NCBI GenBank assembly: GCA_029339195.1
Contig: JAPTJF010000790.1
Coordinates: 1-13,461 of the forward strand
Length of the DNA: 13,461 nucleotides
Direction: 5' to 3'
Source of the DNA: Micractinium sp. NFX-FRZ
Taxonomy: Eukaryota > Chlorophyta > Trebouxiophyceae > Chlorellales > Chlorellaceae
Shown here: positions 1 to 9,764 of the stretch, piece after piece
How the letters are laid out: every line of letters begins with the position of its first letter
How positions within the stretch are numbered: the stretch's first letter is position 1
The notes under the pieces: generated by a model
Databases searched by the model: none
Told to the model about the DNA's origin: nothing
The model's input: only the letters and a program-made list of their open reading frames with translations
Program-made: the position numbers and the translations under genes

Positions 1-57
1 TCTTCATCCCCGTTCCTCCCAGCCAGCTTGCTGGCGCATCACGCCTCGCGGCGTCTA

Positions 58-75
58 CTTCTTCTTCTTCTTCTT
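58..75 (+). repeat. (CTT)6 microsatellite upstream of the CWC16 gene
   Basis: Six perfect CTT triplets lie 117 bases before the start codon of the CWC16 gene, on its coding strand. A pyrimidine-rich leader or core-promoter element is possible, but no transcript start can be placed from sequence alone. Confidence 0.8.
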
Positions 76-191
76 CTCCAAGGTATTTCACGCGCTGTTA
101 ATAGGTATCGCCCCGCCCAGCCTCTGGCCTTTGCGCCGAGAGGCTCGTCTAGCCCGCCGGAGGCCCCGGGAAGCGCCCAACCCGCTTCAGG

Positions 192-2683
192 ATGTCGACG
201 CTGGCGGCCGCGAGGGTGCGTGCGCCTTGGGGGCTGCCCACTTGCCGTCGCCACCAGCGCCGCCGCGTGCCGCTGCCGCTGCCGCTGCTGCTGCTCCTGG
301 TGTCGGCCTGTCCATCACCTCTTCTGTGCTGCGTGTTGGTGGGAGCCTCAGTACACAATCTCACGCGGACCTGCCTCACCCCATACAGTGGCGCTGGCTG
401 TGCCCCGGCCCACCTCTCGCCCACCTGCCGCCTTCGACAATTTTTGCCTCATCGCACATTGCTCTCTCTCCCCCTCCCTGCAGGCCGACAACTTTTACTT
501 CCCACCGGGATGGGACCCCAGCAAGGGCAGCCTCAACAAGGTGAGACTGCCCGCCTGCTCTAGCGCTGATCTGCGGCCGCCTGCCGCGCCCATGCAGTAG
601 TACGCACCTGCCTCTCCCTCCGCGCGCCCCCTCGTGCCCGTGCCCCGCCGCCTGCCTCCCCACCCCCTCCTCCCCCCATCCACCACGTTCTCGCACTGCA
701 GTTCCAGAACTCGCATGGCGCGCTGGGCGACCGCGCGCGCAAGCTAGCCTCCGATGGCATCCTCATCATCCGCTTTGAGATGCCCTTCAACGTGTGGTGT
801 GGCGGGTGCAACCACCTGATTGGCAAGGTGAGGTGCTATTGGGGAGTGCAACTGCTGTGGCTGGCTGTTTGCCTGTTGGTGGGCAGGGAGGCAGGGTGTG
901 TGGGTGTGATCAGATCAGGTGCGTGGGGTGACCATGCGCAGGTGTGGGCGTGCGTGGGGGGAGGCGGCAGGGGGGCCTGCACGTGTTCCGCCTGGGGCCA
1001 GCGCCCGAGCAGCACCGCCGCTGTGCCTTCCACAGCGGCGGTGGTGACGTCACCCTGCGCCTGCCCGCGCCTCGCCCCTCTCTCAAATCATGCTCCGTCC
1101 TGATGCTGTGTGCTGTAACACCTTCTGCCTCCCCACCCTGCAGGGCGTGCGGTTCAACGCGGAGAAGAAGCAGGTGGGGCAGTACCACTCCACCCGCATC
1201 TGGTCCTTCCGCATGAAGACACCCTGCTGCCAGCACACGATCGAGGTGCACACCGACCCCAAGAACGCAGAGTACGTCATCGTGAGCGGGGCGCGCAGGT
1301 GAGCAACAGGTCCTCGTGATCATTGTGGTGTTGCAATCTTAGGGTGTCGGCGGGTGGGGTGGGCGGGGGGCGGCGGTACTGTTGAATGGAGGGTGGGCGG
1401 GGGGAGGCGAGGGAGGGGAAAAGGGTGTATGGTTGAGTTGTGTTGGCACGTGCAGGTTGGGCTGTGAGGGAGTGTGTGCGGCAGGAGGGTGCATTGCGGA
1501 ACGGTCAGCATGCGAGGGGGACAGGGGAGCGGGATTGAGGAGTCAGCAGGGGGGGGGGGCAGGCGGGCCTGGGGCAGCACACGGGGTGCCTGCGTGCTGC
1601 GCCCTGCCCAACCCGCACCTGCCCAGCATCCGTCCTCCTCCTTAGCCACCACTCCCCACTCCGCTGCCACCTCCCCCTGCCTGCCCCTCACATGCCTCCC
1701 TGCCTGCCCCTCACCTGCACCTGTCCCCTCCGCTGCCCCTTACCACCCCTCTTGCAGGAAGGTGGAATCTTACGATGCGGAGGCAGCGGGCACAGCAGAG
1801 CTGGAAAGCGTCGAGGAGCGGGACAAGCGGACAGCCGACCCTTTTGCGGTGCTGGAGCATGGGGGGGAGGACAAGAAGCGGGCGGCGGCCACCTACACCC
1901 AGATTGCGGCGCTGCAGGAGGAGAGCACTGTCAAGTACCGGTGCGGCTGGGCGGGGTGGTGGGGGCGCTGGGGACTGGAGTTGGTGGAGACTGGGCGCTA
2001 GGCTTGGGGCAGCAGGGGCTGTTTGCGCAGGGCGTGGAAAGCAGGGGAAAGGGGGTGTTGGGGCGAGGCGGCAGCGCCACATCACGGGCCTGACTGCTTG
2101 CGACGTTGAACCCACTTGTCACCTGCGTGCTGTGCACTTACGCGTGACCCACCTGTCCCCGCCCATTCATGCACACCTACCCGCAACCTGCCCTCACCAC
2201 ACCCGCTCCTCCACCTGCCCACCCACCTGCCACACGACCCGCAGGGACGACTACTCTATCAACAAGCAGCTGCGCAAGCAGATGCGGGGGGCACGCAAGG
2301 ACGAAAAGGCGCGGGACGAGCGGCGGCGGGCGCTGGGACTGCCTGAGCACGTGCAGCTGCTGCCGGAGAGCAAGGGCGATGCGCTGCGGGCGGCGGCGCA
2401 GAGTTACGGCGGCAACTTTGGTGCCGCCTGGAAGCACAGCCGACGGGCGATTGGGCAGGAGTCGATCTTCAGCCAGGCAGCGGTGGCGGCAGCGGCGGGG
2501 ACGCGGCAGAAGAAGCGGCCAGCGCCTGGCAGCGGCAAAGCAGCAGCGGCAGCGGGCGCCCCGGCAGCAGCAGCAGCAGCAGTGGCAGCGAAAGGCGGCA
2601 GCGGCAGCAGCAGCGTGGCGCACAAGCAGCGGCGGCTTGCTCCAAACGTGAAGCTGCGCCTCTCAGACCCCAAGAAAGCGTGA
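192..2683 (+). CDS. CWC16 family splicing factor (CCDC130/YJU2B/Saf4 type), six exons
   Basis: Exons are 192-215, 484-540, 702-827, 1144-1298, 1758-1940 and 2245-2683. All introns are GT-AG, and the product is 327 residues. CWC16 proteins associate with the spliceosome in the nucleus; the YJU2 branch acts at the first catalytic step. The N-terminus MSTLAAAR followed by ADNFYFPPGWDP is the plant-type start of this family as I remember it, which fixes the 24-base first exon and the ATG. The conserved core runs through GILIIRFEMPFNVWCGGC (zinc-binding C60 and C63), RFNAEKKQVG, and FRMKTPCCQH (C97, C98) to TDPKNAEYVIVSGARR. The middle (ADPFAVLEH, then DDYSINKQLRK after the last intron) is also family-like, and the length is usual. 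Residues from about 240 onward are low-complexity Ala/Gly/Ser, ending in a basic tail. The upstream (CTT)6 tract probably lies in the promoter or 5' leader. I am very sure of the family but less sure of the exact orthologue (YJU2B rather than YJU2). Confidence 0.93.
2535..2615 (+). repeat. GCA/GGC trinucleotide-rich tract coding Ala/Gly/Ser low complexity
   Basis: Interrupted GCA, GCG and GGC triplets within the last exon of the CWC16 gene encode an alanine-rich, then glycine/serine-rich stretch. They include a pure CAG run near 2564-2581. Such tails are usually poorly conserved and disordered, and this tract is likely variable in length between strains. Confidence 0.75.
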
Positions 2684-3543
2684 GCATTGGCAACCAGGCA
2701 GGCCCCTGGCCCAACGTGAACGCACTGCACTGCCTACGCCACGCACTCGCTGGCAGCCTCCACTCGCCACCTTGACATACACCTGCGCCCGCCTTGCTTC
2801 ACCTTGCGTCCCGCGGTTCCCCCTCCTGTACCATCTGACCCTCATTGCCTGCACTGCATCACGCATGCAGTTTGTGCTGCCCTTGCTGCCGTGGCACTGT
2901 AGCACACCCTCCTGGCCGTGTCGTGGTGTTGCTGGATTTTACAGGTCAAAATTGGGGGGAGAGAGGGATGTGGGAGAGAGGGACGTGGTACTGTGGGTGG
3001 CCAGCTGCAGACTGCACCTACCTTGCTGACGGAAAGCTGGAGCTTCTGCTGAGCATTTAAGCGTTCATGTTGTGGGCTGTGGGCAATCGGTGCGCCACCT
3101 TCGCTCCTGTGCATGCCAAATTCAGTCTCCACTTACCAGCCTTGGTGGCCTGCGTGTACTGGAAAGGGGGCGACGCAGCTCTGCGGCGGCGGCAGGGTAG
3201 GGATGCGGAACCCCCGGCACGGCGCGGCAGGCCACAATACTCACACATCACCTTCGATTCACGGTTCCACGCATCAGTGGCAGTCTGTGCCTAGCTGCAC
3301 TCGGCATGGCGCCGGCGCTCTCACAGCAAGCGCAGCAGCAGACCCCATCCATCGTTGCTCGCACCTCCAAGCTAGGTTCCGCTTGCTCTTGGCTCAGCTG
3401 TCCCACCTATGCCCAAGCAACGCGTCCCTGGCTGGCGCAAGCGAGCATAGGAGCAGCCGTTAGGCCCGATTGACGAGAGCGCCCTACCCTGGCCTGCTCA
3501 ACCCTTCCAAGCCCCCCCCAATCAAGACGCTGGGAGCACAAGC
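2684..3543. other. Intergenic region between the CWC16 gene and the GATA gene
   Basis: I see no exon with family similarity here; the open frames are short and unlike the neighbours. The interval must hold the 3' UTR and polyadenylation site of the upstream gene and the promoter and leader of the GATA gene. No TGTAA, the common chlorophyte polyadenylation signal, was found by eye. The only clear internal structure is a 15-base tandem duplication at 2957-2986. Confidence 0.6.
2957..2986 (+). repeat. Two tandem 15-base units (GGGAGAGAGGGAYGT)
   Basis: The unit at 2957-2971 is repeated immediately at 2972-2986 with a single T/C difference. It is purine-rich and lies in the spacer, about 560 bases upstream of the GATA start codon. 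Its function is unknown. Confidence 0.85.
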
Positions 3544-5042
3544 ATGCCTTCCAGCGGCCAGGGAGGCCCTTGCTGCCACTGCGGCCGCACGCACAGGTAG
3601 GTCTCCCCTTCACAGGGCGCGCAGTGGAAGGCCACAAAGCATGCTATGTTGTCGGTGGGAAGTCTGAGCAGCAGTGAGCAGCCTGGTCGCCGTAAAAGGA
3701 CGATGAGGAATTGCTCCATCACCTCTCCACCAACATCGCTCCCAGCTGCTGTTCTTGGCCTGCTCTTGCGACCCTCTAGCAGCATACTAGGCTGTTCATT
3801 CCCCGACGCCCCAACCCTCGCCGCAGTTGCTGTTGGCGCCGAGGGCCCGCGAGCAAACCGGTCCTCTGCAACGCCTGTGGCAGGTGAGTGGTACGAGAGG
3901 CTTCCAACCCTACATGTGCGCGAGGCTGTGTGATGGAAGCGGTTTGTATCGGCCTGTTGGACGAGGCTTGCATCCCGCGACTCGCATCCCAAACCCTCGA
4001 CACTCGAACCTTGCCCCACCCTTGCAGCCGCTACCTGGTCAAGCGCAGCCTAGACGGTTATCAGCCGCTGCAGACCCGCCGCGATGCGGGGAAGCCGCAG
4101 GAGGGCAAGGAGGCCGCGAGCGGCAAGCGCGCAGCGCCCCCTACCGGCCGCGTCGCCAAGCCCAAGCGTGCCGTGCACAAGCGGTGCGTGGGTGGGCGGG
4201 CAGGCTCATCAAGCGCTGCAGGTGGAGATGCATCAGCCTGTCGAAAGCAGGGCATGCAGCCAGCGGCTGGGCACCTTTGGCGGCCTGCACGGCGCTCGCC
4301 GCGACCGACGCACCGCACTCATCGTCCTGCGCTGCCTGCCTGCTGATCCGCTGCTGTGCATCTGCTTTCTACATTGCAGCATCGACTCGGATGCATGGAA
4401 CAGCGAGCCAGAGGAGTCTGAGGCATCCGACACCTCCCCATCTGCCCTGACTGATGACTCGGCGGCCAGCCGCCGCGCATCGGCACGCCTCACTCGGGCA
4501 CTGTCCCAGCCGCACGGCGAGCTGCAGCAGCCCGCTGTGCTGGCGCTGCCAGCAGAGCGGGGGCCCAGCGGCCGCAGCGCAGCGGCCGTCAGCAAGCTGA
4601 AGCTCAGCTACATCACCAGCCAGTCGCAGCTGCAGGTGGGCAGCGGTGGCTTCTGGGGTGCAGCTGCGGGGTTTGGCACATGGTTTGATGGATGGTGCCC
4701 CGAGTGGACAAGCGGCACCGCATGCCCTGCCCTCTGCCTGACCGGCCGTGCATGTGCTGCCCCGCCTGGCTTGCTGGGCAACTCCGCGGGCGGCCGGTCT
4801 GCGGCTGCTGGCAGGCAGGCAGTACCACCTGGTGCGCACAACCGCTGCCGCGCATGGTCGCGCACATCCCTTCTTACACCCTGCGCCCTGCCCCCCGCCC
4901 CTCCGTTCCTCCTTCCCCACCCCCGCAGGAGCTGCCCCTGGGTGCCGCCGACTTCAGCAGCATCGCGGGCGCCTTCTTCGCCAGCAGCCTGCGGCTCAAG
5001 CCCCGGAAACCGGTGGTGGTCACCGTGTCGGCAGTGTGGTGA
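3544..5042 (+). CDS. Small GATA-type zinc-finger protein, five exons
   Basis: Exons are 3544-3596, 3827-3883, 4028-4183, 4380-4635 and 4929-5042, all with GT-AG introns. The product is 211 residues. The GATA finger occupies about residues 10-45, with zinc cysteines C10, C13, C32 and C35 in CX2CX18CX2C spacing. Its second half, WRRGPASKPVLCNACGSRY, closely resembles plant class-D factors of the Arabidopsis GATA26/27 type, which also begin a few residues before the finger. Such proteins bind GATA motifs in the nucleus. Two introns cut the finger, at S18 and S37. A Lys/Arg-rich segment (ending KPKRAVHKR, a likely nuclear signal) is followed by an acidic Ser/Glu stretch (about 90-105). The C-terminus is not recognised. 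The start codon has A at -3. Oddly, the usual TPLW of the loop reads SCCW here. The finger is certain; the last exon rests on frame and splice signals only. Confidence 0.85.
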
Positions 5043-6281
5043 TATCAATAGCAGTTGGCGAGAGGAGGCGGAGGGTGATGGCCCCCTGCCCCCGGCTCGC
5101 CTCCTTGCTGCCCTCACCCGCTGGGGCCGCCCCAAACGACGCCGAAGCTGAACGAACACAAACACACTACGAGAAGGGCCTGCTGCGGCAGCGGCTTGAG
5201 AGGGACTGGTGCAGGGTTGGCGGGCGCGCGCCGCCGGCATTGTGGCGGTGCTGCCCCGCCGCCCACCACCCTGCACTGCCACGCCAGTTACAGCCGTCCA
5301 CTTCTGCCTGCGCGCCCGGGGTCTCAGTCCCCGCCTTTGAGCCCTCCCAAATGCCTGCCTCTCCGCGTTTCCTGCCTGTACCACCACCCGGCCAGCCCAC
5401 CCGGCCAGGCACCTTTTGCCGCCGGCCGCAATGTGCGCGCCCCACCCCCTACCGGTCCCGTTCCCACACGCCCGTTTTTGACCCACCCACCACACGGCAT
5501 CCACACCCACTTTTTCTGGGCGCTCGAGCCTGCACCCACCACCACCCGCCGATGAGCCTTATTCACGCCACACACGCCGCTGCCCGGCCAGCCCGATTGC
5601 AGGCTGCCCGGCCAGCTGGCATGCGCACTGTACTGTGGTGCGGCCCCGGATTGCTGGGGCCGCCCCCACCCTGCGCCCGCCCCCCACCCCTGCCCTGGTA
5701 TCCCATTTGCATGCCTGCCTTTTCATGTCAGCTCCTGCCGTTGAACGTCCCACCCCACCCTGCCGCTGTTCCGGCAATGAACGGTCTCCAAACTTCCCAA
5801 CCCTGCCCCCCTTTCATTGCACCCTGCCCGCGGCTGCGCCCGCCCCACCCCGCTCTGATTTTGGCTCGCTCCCACCCCGCTCCACCCTTGCCCCCCCACA
5901 CCCCCAGCGAGCACCCCACTCCACAACCTGAACACTACCGTTAGCGCTAAACTCACTCCCTCTCCTCTTCCAGCACCAGCATTTGTTTGTGGGGCCAATG
6001 CGACATGCCCTGTCCTCCCCTCTCCGTCCCGCAAGCGCCGCATGCGTGCAGCAGCACACCTGGCACGCCCCTCAATCTTACGCCGGGCGATGCGGCGCTT
6101 GCACCTGCAGCACCTCCCCCCCTTTCCGTTTCATTCTGAGCTCTCTCCTCACATTCCTCATTCACACCACCCCTGTACAGCGCTACCGCTCATCCCTTTC
6201 TGTTGCTGTGCTTGCCCCCCCTGTGCCACCCCCCCCTCCCCGCGCTTCTCTTTGTGCAGCGGCGCCCAGGCAGCCGTTAAA
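5043..6281. other. C-rich gene-free DNA between convergent genes
   Basis: This holds the 3' end of the GATA gene (transcribed rightward) and probably that of the F-box gene (transcribed leftward). From about 5200 the + strand is strikingly C-rich and G-poor, full of CCCACCC and CCTGCC runs, so long frames stay open on the + strand without looking like protein. Short direct repeats occur, for example CCCGGCCAGC copies near 5397, 5582 and 5608. I see no exon with family similarity and no RNA gene. Confidence 0.6.
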
Positions 6282-9200
6282 TTATGAAGCCTGCACCCTC
6301 GATTTCCCAGGAGCACCACACCCACGCGTTGCGCAGCTAGCGCACCACACTGCGATTGCCACTGCCGCTCGCATTGAACTTCTTTCCCCTGTGCCAAGGC
6401 TTGCCCCTCCGTGTAAACTATCCATCCCCCAGTTGCTGTCACAGTGAGAAAAAGGAGCAGGGAGAGGACTGGATTTAAGTGGCGGTGCTTGCCAGGACTG
6501 AATTTGAGCGGCGGTGCCTGCCGACAAGAGTGCCGCCCTCCAGCGATCATCCAGCACCAGGCTGGACGCCAGTGTGTCACCCCCCGCTTGGTGGCGTGCC
6601 CACGGGTGCCACGTCCCCGCATGCGAATGGGAACTCTGCAGCATGGGGGTGGGGGCTCTTGCTCGGCAGTGTTGGGGATCCATCACAGGGACATGCGGTA
6701 GCGGGTAGCGCAGCTTGGAAGCCTGCACTGCATGTGATGCCACCGGCGGCCCCCATGGCATGCCGGAACGACCCCACCTCACCGTCCCACGCCAACCCTG
6801 CCCTGCTTTGCATGCTGTCACCTGCCAGGTCGATGGCGTGCCTGAACGGCTCCCCCTCATCCTCGAACACCGCCGTCAGCGTGCGCTGCATGGGGGGGCC
6901 GTACAGCAGGAAGGTGGCGGGCACCCACTCGGGGGCCCACTGCCCGGGGACCATGTTGATGCAGCCCACTGCAGAGCACGCGGGGGGGGGAAGCGCGGGA
7001 GAACACAAAGGAGACGGTGTTCAGATCTCGCTTGCATAAGCACGGGAAGAATGGGCTGTTTGGTGCTTTAAAACCCCACACAAATGCCCCGCGCCCCTGC
7101 CCACCTGCTCTGAAGCGTGCCGCCACGGGGCGCTCCTCAAACGCCACGACATGGGTGGCTGCCTGAAAGAAGGAGGCAGGATGTGAGCGCAGGCAAGGGG
7201 TGAATCAAGTCTTGTATCGGATGAGCCACAGAGGGGCGGCAGGGGCCCGCGTGAAAGAGCAACGTGATCCCTACCGCAGGCAGCACGGCACGCACAGCGG
7301 CAGCGGTGGGCGTCCCCTGCTCTCCTCGCCGCTTGCCTGGAAGAAGGTGAGGCAGGGGCGGGCGGGCCCCCCCGCGGGCGCAAAGGGGTCGTCGGTGTGT
7401 GGGTCGTAGGGGCCCAGCCGGCAGCTGGCAGCATCCACCACAAAGCTGTGCCTGCAGCAGGGGGGGTGGCAAGAGACAGGGGGGCGATTCTTGGCAGAGG
7501 CAGGCGGCGGGGAGAGCGGCGGAAACGGCACGAAGGGCAGGCTTCCCCACCCACACAGCATTCAGCGCAGCAGTCTCGCATCTGACGCATGTTACAGCCC
7601 ACACGCGGGGTGAGCGTCGATGTCACCCCACAGCGTGAGGTCCAGCAGGCGTCCCCGCTGGCGGGCGGGGCAACGGCACAGCTTTCACGCGCTCCTTCTG
7701 TTGTGTGCCACCCAATCCACATCGGGGCTCACTTGAGGGCTGGCACGTTTGGGTCGCCGCACAGCTTGAGCCCCTGCAGGCGTGGGCCCCTGATGGGGCA
7801 CAGCGGCGGCACGTCCTCCTCGCTTGTGGCGGCAGTCAGGCTGAGCACTTCCAAGCCGTGGGGGCCATAAGAGCCGTAGTAAACTCCCTGTGAACAGGGA
7901 CGTGGGCATGATGCGGGGGCGGCACTGGGATGCACAGCACGCCCAGCAGCAGCGCTGGCTGGCTGGCTGAGACACGGCAACAGGTGGAGGCACTAAGGGC
8001 AGGGAGGCACCCCCCGCTTGGGTCGTCGTTGCTAACAGTCTTGACAAGACGGGAAGTGGGAAGCAGCACCTGGCAGTTACTCACGCACCTGGCAGCGCCG
8101 CAGCAGCGCCATGCCCGGAGACTCGCCGCCGGCCCCTGCCTCGGCCGCTGACGGCACGCTGAGCCGCCGGTACCGCGTGCTCTCCACATATACGTTGTTG
8201 ATGTGGCGGTCCACGTAGTCTGCCAGCCTGGCAAGCGCCCCGCTGGCACGGCTGCCTGGCTCCCGCTCGGCGCTGGGGCGGAGGGTGCGGTGGCGCTGCA
8301 GGGACGGCACCGTGTGCCGGTCGCTGCCGTGGAGCACCATTAGCGACTGCCCGTCGAGCGACAGCTGGAGGGTGCACTTGAGCACGTGCGCGCTGCTGAC
8401 CGACAGGCGGGCCTGAAGGCAGGGGACGGCAGGGGAGCCGGGGGTGCCACAATGCAGTGGGGCAGGCAGGCAGGCAAACAGATGAACAGGCAGGTCAAAC
8501 ATGGCCCAAAAGCAGGCATGCAGGCATGCGGAGGCATGGCATGGCATGCAGGCAGGCAGGGCATGCATGCAGGCAGGCAAGCAGGCAGGCAGGCAGGCCA
8601 GGCCCGGCACCCACCTGTGCCCCGCTGCTGTCGGGCACAGCGTGGATAGAGAGCCTGGGGTCCAGCCCCCAAGTCCTGCCTAGGTCCCCATGAGCCGCTC
8701 CGACATGCACGGTCGGCTGCAGCAGCTGCAGGCTGCCGGTGGGCGCGTGCAGGCGCCCCACCAGCAGCCGCCCTCGTGGCAGGTCGGTGTCACTTGTGGC
8801 ATAAAACAGCCCCACAGGCCAGCTGCCCAGCTGGTGCAGTGCAGAGTACAGGGATCGGTAGGTGGGCAGGCGCAGGCCTGAGAGCATCTGAGGCAAGGAG
8901 ACAGGCCTTGCACTGCTGATGCCCAGCTGGCGCTGCCCCTCCAGCCATGCCTCGCACTGCTGCCGCCACAGCGAGTCCTGCAGGGGAAGCGCGTGAGGGT
9001 GCAAGGAAGCCCGAGGTGGATGCTGTTTGCTCACGCCCTTGCCTTGAACACGCGTTGCAGCTGAGGGTCCTTGCTATCGCTAGCACACGCGGGCGGCACC
9101 ATGAAGAGTGCATGCAGAGATTGGGGGGAAGGCAACAGGGCTGGCGGGCGCATGATGTGGCAGGGCCCCACCGCCGCTCACCTGGCCGACGCAGGTGCGC

Positions 9201-9322
9201 AGCATGCGGCAGGTGCTGCCGAGGGAGATGGCATCCCGAGGCGACAGGAGGGACAGCAGGTGCAGCAGCGCATCGGGCGGCAGGTCTGTGAAGTGGGTCA
9301 TGCTCCGGCCTTGCTGCTGCAT
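6282..9322 (-). CDS. F-box protein, FBXO31-like, eight exons
   Basis: Exons on the minus strand are 9322-9182, 8977-8615, 8412-8089, 7887-7733, 7451-7337, 7162-7105, 6968-6822 and 6727-6282, giving 582 residues in this model. Residues 11-47 form an F-box (FTDLPPDALLHLLSLLSP to LGSTCRMLRTC), which in SCF ubiquitin ligases docks to SKP1. The later motifs YYGSYGPHGLEVL (279-291), LKLCGDPNVP (316-325), FVVDAA and WAPEWVPATFLLYGPP match the FBXO31-type substrate-binding half; the exact target is unknown. Exon 4 joins exon 5 through a split Lys codon. The exon 5/6 intron needs a GC donor (CAG|GCAAGC). The second ATG at 9301 (M8) has a better context (A at -3) than the first. Everything after residue 434 (FRHAIDLA) is doubtful: another acceptor 5 bases on gives 482 residues, and no splicing gives 515. 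The F-box is clear, FBXO31 kinship likely, the C-terminus uncertain. Confidence 0.78.
8458..8603 (+). repeat. GCAG/GCAT tetranucleotide repeat tract inside an F-box gene intron
   Basis: Irregular runs of GCAG with GCAT and GGCAT interruptions fill most of the intron at 8413-8614. The cleanest runs are near 8461-8475 and 8578-8600. Units are uninterrupted by unique spacers, so this is a degenerate microsatellite, probably polymorphic. In the gene's own sense it reads CTGC/CATGC. Confidence 0.85.
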
Positions 9323-9764
9323 TCACTTCCGCCGGCGGGCGGTGCCGGAGGCGCTGCTGGCTTGCCGGGGGCACAACGCGGCTGCGCGGCCGTTCAGAGC
9401 CGCCGTTTCCAGTTCTCCTAGCCGCTTCGAAACGCAAACGGGCACAGGTGCGGTCACCGCGGTGTCAAGGGCAAGAGCGGAAGCGTGCCGGTGACGAGAC
9501 CACCAAAGGGAACAGTGTAGGACGAGCGTTGGCGGTAGGGTTCTTGTATTCTGCTGGCTGCTGGCCCAGCGGCGGACGTGGCCACCGCCGCCAGGGTGGC
9601 GGGTGCTGCGGCGCCGGAACTGGGTTCAATGCAGCACACAGCACTCTCTGAGTGCGTCTAAAGCATGTGCGCCCTCTGTTGTATAAACACACATATGGGA
9701 AATGATAAGCAGCATGGATAAGCAGGGTGGCTACTGATAAGTACTGATTCAAGGGTGCAGGCAA
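9323..9764. other. Spacer between two head-to-tail minus-strand genes
   Basis: It contains the 3' UTR of the glycosyltransferase gene (stop at 9765) and the promoter and leader of the F-box gene (ATG at 9322). No coding exon is recognised. The portion nearest 9650-9760 is AT-richer than its surroundings and holds three GATAAG hexamers. I found no convincing TATA box on the minus strand and no TGTAA signal. Confidence 0.6.
9704..9741 (+). promoter_or_regulatory. Cluster of three GATAAG motifs
   Basis: GATAAG occurs at 9704-9709, 9717-9722 and 9736-9741. The first two are embedded in the identical 9-mer GATAAGCAG. GATAAG fits the general GATA-factor site (W/H-GATA-R). The cluster lies about 380-420 bases upstream of the F-box ATG and 24-61 bases past the glycosyltransferase stop, so it could be a promoter element of the former or merely 3' UTR sequence of the latter. 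A role is inference only. Confidence 0.3.

Noticed and set aside
28..600. 190-codon + strand frame at the left edge
   Set aside because: It overlaps the CWC16 first exon, intron and second exon. Although it shares the ADNFYFPP frame, its upstream part is CTT-repeat Leu runs and intron-derived Cys/Arg sequence unlike the family.
1112..1116. TGTAA as a polyadenylation signal
   Set aside because: It lies within the intron between exons 3 and 4 of the CWC16 gene, with conserved coding sequence on both sides.
1675..1714. Two copies of CCCTGCCTGCCCCTCAC as a regulatory repeat
   Set aside because: They lie in the pyrimidine-rich 3' part of an intron, where such short duplications are expected from composition and slippage.
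4748..5944. 398-codon open frame on the + strand
   Set aside because: It crosses the GATA gene's last exon in a different frame and then the C-rich spacer. The product is low-complexity Pro/His/Arg/Cys with no domain, as expected from base skew.
7610..7662. Minus-strand stretch after a good acceptor (CCGCCAG) reading RGRLLDLTLWGDIDA, resembling an extra F-box gene exon
   Set aside because: Exon 4 ends with two leftover bases (AA), so this frame cannot be entered. Direct joining of 7733 to 7451 restores a Lys codon and the family motif GDPNVP followed by FVVDAA. It is kept as intron.
8458..8610. Possible CRISPR-like or short-spacer repeat array
   Set aside because: The units are contiguous 4-base repeats with no unique spacers, inside a eukaryotic intron: a microsatellite.
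9681..9688. GTATAAAC as a TATA box
   Set aside because: It is oriented for rightward transcription, whereas the flanking genes both run leftward and no rightward gene follows.
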